A program made the translations under genes and the position numbers. The notes beneath the pieces were generated by a model. It was given only the letters and a program-made list of their open reading frames with translations, was not told the DNA's origin and did not search any database. This document shows, piece by piece, positions 60,384 through 64,000 of a stretch of DNA of 64,000 nt. The stretch is from Rhizoctonia solani (lineage: Eukaryota; Basidiomycota; Agaricomycetes; Cantharellales; Ceratobasidiaceae). The stretch covers positions 992,001-1,056,000 of the forward strand of contig NC_057381.1 in assembly GCF_016906535.1 (NCBI RefSeq), written 5' to 3'. Each line of letters opens with the position of its first letter. Position 1 is the first letter of the stretch.

Positions 60384-60919
60384 CAATGCTCTTCACGCAC
60401 GAAGCGGCAAAGGTGTCATCTACCGTACCATCCACTTTTATCCGTAGCTAAGCTGAATGCTACCAAGACAAGAATATATGCCCAAAAAACCCAGTCCTCC
60501 TGCTCTCAAATTTATTTTTTCTTATACCGGTTTTAACTGCCCAAGAGCCCCGCCATGACTTATTATTACCGGATTTATTTACCAGAAGCAAAGTATTTAG
60601 CCGATTCGCGGCTATCAGTTCGCATAGTGTGGTCCGCGGTTGTACTTCATAAGGGCTGATTGATTATATGCGCTATAATTATCTGCCGTTTTTCAGGAAT
60701 GATATAACGTCCTAACGTTTTTTCTTCGATAACGAAGTAGTGTATTCGCATATATGGATGCATATGTAACAACGGTATTCTATTCCAATCATGAAAAAGG
60801 GGTTTTTTACCCTGTCCCATACTTCATCCAACAGTTTTCCCCAATCCAACTTCACTCAAGAAATAAGACAATCACTCTGCATACGATTGCCTAGGAATCA
60901 ATTAAGAACTTCCACATGG
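60384..60919. other. Intergenic region
   Basis: About 540 bases, AT-rich, between the LINE cluster and the stop of the second esterase. No gene seen. Confidence 0.35.
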
Positions 60920-62079
60920 TTAATACTGTGAAAGAAATTCTGCCATGTTTGCTGCCATGTAACCGTGCACCTTCGTTTTAGGATGAACCGGGTCATACCA
61001 AAAACTGCCCCCAACTGTGGTCGTGTCAGAAAATCCGTATTTAATAGGATTATCAAGAAGTTCGGTATAAAGAGCCCTGTAAGTACAACTAAGTAGGAGT
61101 TATGAAGAGCCGAATCGTTACGCCGCACCATGCATCATAGAAGAAAACTGAGGCATCAGAGCGTCGCGATCGGAAAGCTTCAGCAGCTCTCCTCAGTCTT
61201 GTATTCCATAGATCGACACGTGTTCCGAGTGTGGGGTCGGTGCCTAATGAATATCAGAAGCACGTAAGAGCAAACCCCAAAGTACATACCAAATGGGGCG
61301 CGGTAATGGGCGGAACGCTGACGAACAGGAAGTTTCGGGCACCAACGCGGTACAAAGTTTCATAAAGATCGAAGAGTTCGTTGATAGTTGGGTTAATGGG
61401 GGCGTGTGTACTGGAAGACATATTTAGATGGTCCGGGTACAAACCCTTATGAGGCTCCGCGAGACTCACTTAAGGTCATTTATGCCAACGAAGCATGCTG
61501 TATTTTAAAATGTGCGTAAGTAATAACCCGTTTGAAAAATACGCTAAATAACACCAGTGGCCCCACCAAATAGAGAATCAGAGGCTGTCCAGGGCGCATA
61601 GTGTGGTTTATGGCCGGCGCCTCTGGTCGAAAGAAAATCACCCATGATTTGGTTTCTCACCCCTTGTACTGTGTTTCCTCCAATCGCATAGTCAAACGTC
61701 AATAACTTGCTTCGGTTGTATTGCGTCGTAAGATAGCCCGCCCAGTTCGCGCCATCAATCCATGTGGCTCCTAGAGATATGTTAGCATTAGTAGTGGGGA
61801 TAGATAATAACCAATTCAACAAACCAGGATAAGGCACGCCCATAGGATTTAAGTCTGTTGGGATTGGTTGCCAGCTATCGAATCCGATAGCAGTATAACT
61901 ATCGCCACTAACATTTATGTTCTTTCGCATAAACTATCGAATTTGGAATATCACAGCCAAACTCACAAAGCAAAAAAATACCGTAACCCATCGAATCCAG
62001 GCCATCGCGGCCCCACGTTATTACTCCCAAACACGGCCTGAATTACACCACCCGTAGTAATCACACCAGACAACTTCAT
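60920..62079 (-). CDS. Secreted SGNH/GDSL esterase (CE16-like), no CBM
   Basis: Paralogue of the esterase at 57.6-58.9 kb. ATG 62077-62079 starts MKLSGVITTGGVIQAVFGSN, then GPRWPGFDGLRYFFAF. An intron at the same position joins GDSYTAIGFDSW. Further blocks: ANWAGYLTTQYNRSKLLTFD, YAIGGNTVQGV, CFVGINDLK, LYRVGARNFLFVSVPP, RRAAEAFRSRRSDASVFFYD and the catalytic Asp-His block FWYDPVHPKTKVHGYMA. It ends NMAEFLSQY, stop 60920-60922, with no linker or CBM1. The catalytic Ser, Asp and His and the Gly/Asn oxyanion blocks (GGN, GIND) are present. The shared intron positions show tandem duplication followed by gain or loss of the CBM1 tail. Confidence 0.88.
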
Positions 62080-63217
62080 AAAGTGTTGAAGATGAGTTTA
62101 CGACTAAAGAGAAAAAGCACAGGCAGTTACCTGGCAACACGTCAAGAAGCCGCCTGATCAAATTCTCCAAGTTTCCCACAAAGGTTCAAGTGAAAGTTCT
62201 TGTCTTGGTCAAGGGGAACAAACCACGCGCTAGATGTGCCTTGGAGGTGGCAGAACGTTGATAACGAGCGGTGAGACGATTTCGCCGAATTGCACAGCAC
62301 AATACTGTACCGCTCACCAGCCGCGGGCCTACTGCCCATGATGAACTTGGGGCGGTACTCCAGGTGTGACCTCAGATAACGCCCTCAGCACGGAAAGATT
62401 CCCATCGGAAAGCCGACCGGAGCAGGCTATAATAGGAACATGATGTGACTGATCGGCAGGCTCATTATGCAGTGCATGCTATTCATAGCCTCTGCAATTG
62501 ATTAAAATATCTCAAAATACAAGTACTATCTTTACCACCCAGTTTAGACGTATATATTTTTCTCTAGCGCTTAAACTTGTTCTGTAATCTGGGGTTCGCC
62601 CCGTGCTTGGTGTTTCGAAGCCAAGCACATTACACCCACAAAGCGTGGTATGCTAATATGGTTCTCTGGCGTCTTGTCAAACTGTGATATGAGTGCATGA
62701 GAGTGTGGTAGTAACAGCATCTCTGTCACAAATTTACTCGGTGAAAACATAGGCACAATTTTTACAATGTAATCGTCGTCCGGACCACCAGCTAGATCCG
62801 GCGTGGATTAGAGCAAGGTGAAGCGGCCTCTTGCCCAAGACATCGACGACTGTGTGGGAATAAACTAGCTACGTTTTATGGATGCAAACGATATAAACGC
62901 CAGGCACCGTACTTTATCAAGATCTCGTGCCTTGAATGTGGTGTGTAAATTCCGCATCCAGGCGACAGGCCGAATATGAACGCAGAATATGTCTGATCTG
63001 CCGCAAGATCCCTATTGCCAAGTGCTCATTCTCGTTGATTTTCGCCATCTATTTTACGTTTCAGGATAGAGTTAGTATCAATGCGCATATAAAGTCCGTT
63101 ATCTGATAAGGAGATCTGGTTCCCGCTCCGGTGCAAGTATCCCCATCTTCCGTTCGGTTCCCGTGTAGATAGCAAGTCTAATAAAAGCGTGTATTGTAGC
63201 ATGTTCCCCTTGAGAAT
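62080..63217. other. Divergent intergenic region
   Basis: About 1.1 kb between the second esterase (-) and the F-box gene (+). No coding content or repeat was recognised. Both promoters should lie here. Confidence 0.35.
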
Positions 63218-64000
63218 ATGGCCTCCGTCTGCATCCTCCCGCCAGAGCTACTGCTCATCATTTTCGGCGCTGCCTGCGACGATGATGGTACCACTGCGCG
63301 TTCCTTGGCACTTGTTTCGCGCTCCTTCCATTTTTTGGCTCTCCCATTTATTTATCGGGTTCTCGCATTTAATAGCTTGGATAGTCTGAATACCATTCTC
63401 CAACGCTTCGAACGCGAACGACACTTTGCGCCGCTGGTCGAGCATGTACTTGTTGCTAGCTCAGGTCCAGGCCTAGATTGCTTGGCGTTTGAAAATGCGC
63501 TCCGCATTCTGTGGCACATTGTCGCACCTACTGTCAAGTCGTTGGCACTTTCAATCCACTCCCGTGACGAGGGCGTACAAAAGGTTTTCCAGACCGTGTT
63601 TGATACTCCTTTCCCGTGCTTGGTAGACCTTACCCTATGTGGAGAGCACCCTATACCACTTGGTTCATCCCTCTCACTTCCGGCCCTGAGGCATTTTCAT
63701 ACGGCAGGACTAACAAAGCGTAATCCAGCAAGTTGTTTTACGCCATTAGCAGTCGCGTGTCCTTTGCTCTCACATATCCGGATATCGATGAGCTCTGAAT
63801 GCAATATTACCCACGCTGTTTCTGCAGCGTTTGGTTTGCCTGGCGCTCGGGCGGATAGCGAACAGATGTGTTTGGACCGAGTCCCACTTTCCGGAGATGC
63901 TGAGTCCGAGGGAACCTATGTGCCCTTTCCGGTACTTCCGAGAGGACTGGTCTCTTTAGTGGTCAAACCGGCTGCCCCTCCGGTGCCACTCTTTGCTGGG
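63218..64000 (+). CDS. F-box-like protein (5' part, runs off the window)
   Basis: ATG 63218 opens a frame that stays open for 261 codons to the right edge without introns. The N-terminus ILPPELLLIIFGAACDDDGT, then ARSLALVSRSFHFLALPFIY and RVLAFNSLDSL, fits the basidiomycete F-box-like pattern (LPxELLxxIF.. SLALVSRxF..). Downstream are irregular Leu-rich stretches (VKSLALSIHSR, LVDLTLCGEH, ALRHFHTAG). Likely a member of the large F-box family expanded in Agaricomycetes. The 3' end is outside the window. Confidence 0.75.
   Translation, partial: MASVCILPPELLLIIFGAACDDDGTTARSLALVSRSFHFLALPFIYRVLAFNSLDSLNTILQRFERERHFAPLVEHVLVASSGPGLDCLAFENALRILWHIVAPTVKSLALSIHSRDEGVQKVFQTVFDTPFPCLVDLTLCGEHPIPLGSSLSLPALRHFHTAGLTKRNPASCFTPLAVACPLLSHIRISMSSECNITHAVSAAFGLPGARADSEQMCLDRVPLSGDAESEGTYVPFPVLPRGLVSLVVKPAAPPVPLFAG

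Overview
The window is nuclear DNA of a filamentous fungus, most likely an Agaricomycete basidiomycete. Genes sit close together on both strands and are split by many short introns (about 50-75 nt, GT..AG, with CTGAC-like branch points). Gene content fits: F-box proteins, a cellulose-binding CBM1 esterase, a HET-C protein and a basidiomycete-style metallothionein. A Rhizoctonia/Ceratobasidium-type genome is my best guess; that is inference, not proof.

Layout. 1-9.3 kb: the 3' end of an unknown gene, a WHIM-domain chromatin protein (-), two divergent F-box proteins, and an FtsJ-like methyltransferase with a degenerate SAM motif. 10.3-17.2 kb: two mitochondrial metabolic genes in tandem, the proton-translocating NAD(P) transhydrogenase and aspartate aminotransferase, the latter with two unusually long introns. 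18.4-24.3 kb: a low-complexity hypothetical protein, an NPC2/ML lipid-transfer protein, a DUG3-type glutamine amidotransferase, and a CBM-like/DM9 protein. 25.5-28.6 kb: a secreted aspartic protease, then a 31-residue metallothionein spread over four tiny exons. After a gene-poor 2 kb comes a 5.3-kb ABCC (Yor1-type) transporter, broken by many small indels. 37.6-49.5 kb: a TB2/DP1/HVA22 ER-shaping protein, a TatD nuclease, a Copia-Gag-derived single-ORF protein, a peroxisomal 3-ketoacyl-CoA thiolase, the U3 snoRNP WD40 protein Utp17/WDR75, and a ketopantoate reductase. 50.9-64 kb: HET-C, U2 snRNA (-), the circularly permuted GTPase GNL1, two paralogous SGNH/CE16 esterases (one with a C-terminal CBM1) separated by LINE insertions, and the start of a third F-box gene.

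Most genes are housekeeping (mitochondrial redox and amino-acid metabolism, peroxisomal beta-oxidation, ribosome biogenesis, splicing). A smaller accessory layer comprises secreted protease and esterases, metallothionein, HET-C, the transporter, and retroelement traces. No operons are expected. Divergent neighbours that may share promoters are the F-box pair (about 5.2-5.7 kb), TB2/DP1 with TatD (38.4-38.9 kb) and Utp17 with ketopantoate reductase (47.8-48.2 kb).

The most notable observations are: a probable U2-type AT-AC intron in the thiolase gene; two LINE insertions in opposite orientation whose target-site duplications overlap; a metallothionein and a CBM1 domain assembled from micro-exons; an unannotated U2 snRNA; and a run of single-base reading-frame breaks in otherwise conserved genes right of about 22.8 kb, which may be assembly error and should be excluded before any gene is called a pseudogene. 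I found no convincing wholly new multi-gene system.
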